The notes beneath the pieces are model-generated. The model ran no database searches, was not told where the DNA came from, and saw only the letters and a program-made list of their open reading frames with translations. DNA of 64,000 nt from Tepidimonas taiwanensis (GTDB lineage: Bacteria; Pseudomonadota; Gammaproteobacteria; Burkholderiales; Burkholderiaceae_C), in NCBI RefSeq assembly GCF_020162115.1, contig NZ_CP083911.1:186001-250000 (forward strand). The letters are read 5' to 3'. Of the stretch, positions 63,964 to 64,000 are shown in pieces (position 1 is the first letter of the stretch; every line of letters begins with the position of its first letter). The position numbers and the translations under genes are program-made.

Positions 63964-64000
63964 TCACAGCGGCAGCGCGACCGTCTCGGCGTCGATCACG
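63964..64000 (-). CDS. C-terminal end of a minus-strand gene, possibly flgA (partial)
   Basis: Only the last 11 residues are inside the window: VIDAETVALPL followed by TGA at 63966-63964. In Burkholderiales flgA often precedes flgM-flgN on the same strand, which would fit, but the fragment is too short to identify by sequence. Confidence 0.3.
   Translation of the reverse strand, partial: VIDAETVALPL

Overview
The window is GC-rich bacterial chromosome, densely coding, with gene neighbourhoods typical of Burkholderiales (Betaproteobacteria): rplU-rpmA-obgE-proB next to rppH and proS; grxD-prmC-prfA-hemA; ubiE-(Tim44-like)-ubiJ-ubiB followed by fmdB-DUF502-aspS; and motAB-cheYZ-flhBAF-fliA-flgNM. 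The content fits a Comamonadaceae-like or Tepidimonas-like organism, but that is inference from gene order and protein style, not from a marker gene.

Layout. 1-313: tail of an allophanate hydrolase. 326-8064: an AraC regulator divergent from a leucine/isovalerate (liu) degradation cluster (both methylcrotonyl-CoA carboxylase subunits, methylglutaconyl-CoA hydratase, a GhrA-type reductase, HMG-CoA lyase). 8066-8825: YbaK-type deacylase and a DUF1289 protein. 9015-13690: a two-subunit NAD-dependent formate dehydrogenase with the NuoE-like and NuoF-like parts fused. 13708-14304: an exported histidine phosphatase.

14305-16310 is an accessory patch of lower GC: a decayed tRNA-Arg(TCT) copy, a small zinc-ribbon membrane protein with a TTG start, IS remnants, and one minus-strand integron gene cassette bounded by two attC sites, with matching IS1380-type ends on both sides. 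No integron integrase is visible. A class II Fic protein adjoins it.

17627-26275: universal stress protein, a thioredoxin-like protein, a giant tandem UvrA (about 1990 residues, four ABC ATPase modules), a small Cys-rich protein and a YeeE/YedE sulfur-compound transporter. 26288-40599: MFS transporter, ribosomal proteins L21/L27, ObgE, ProB, RppH, ProS, a lytic transglycosylase, an AAA+ ATPase, GrxD, PrmC, RF1, HemA. 40794-45615: a 1302-residue FAD/Fe-S dehydrogenase, a HIT protein, DUF971. 45641-52601: ubiquinone genes (ubiE, ubiJ, ubiB) interrupted by a frameshifted Tim44-like gene, then fmdB, DUF502 and aspS. 52648-53747: ElaB/YqjD-YqjE-YqjK-like small membrane proteins.

53813-64000 is a flagellar/chemotaxis block: motA, motB, cheY, cheZ, terminator, flhB, flhA, flhF, an FlhG-like protein without a P-loop, fliA, and convergent flgN/flgM behind a perfectly spaced sigma-28 promoter. 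FliA made here would drive flgM, giving the usual FliA-FlgM feedback.

The most unusual points are the IS-bounded orphan integron cassette with an adjacent tRNA relic, the FlhG-like protein that has lost its ATPase loop, the tandem UvrA, the single-base break in the Tim44-like gene, and the repeat cluster over the fic start codon.
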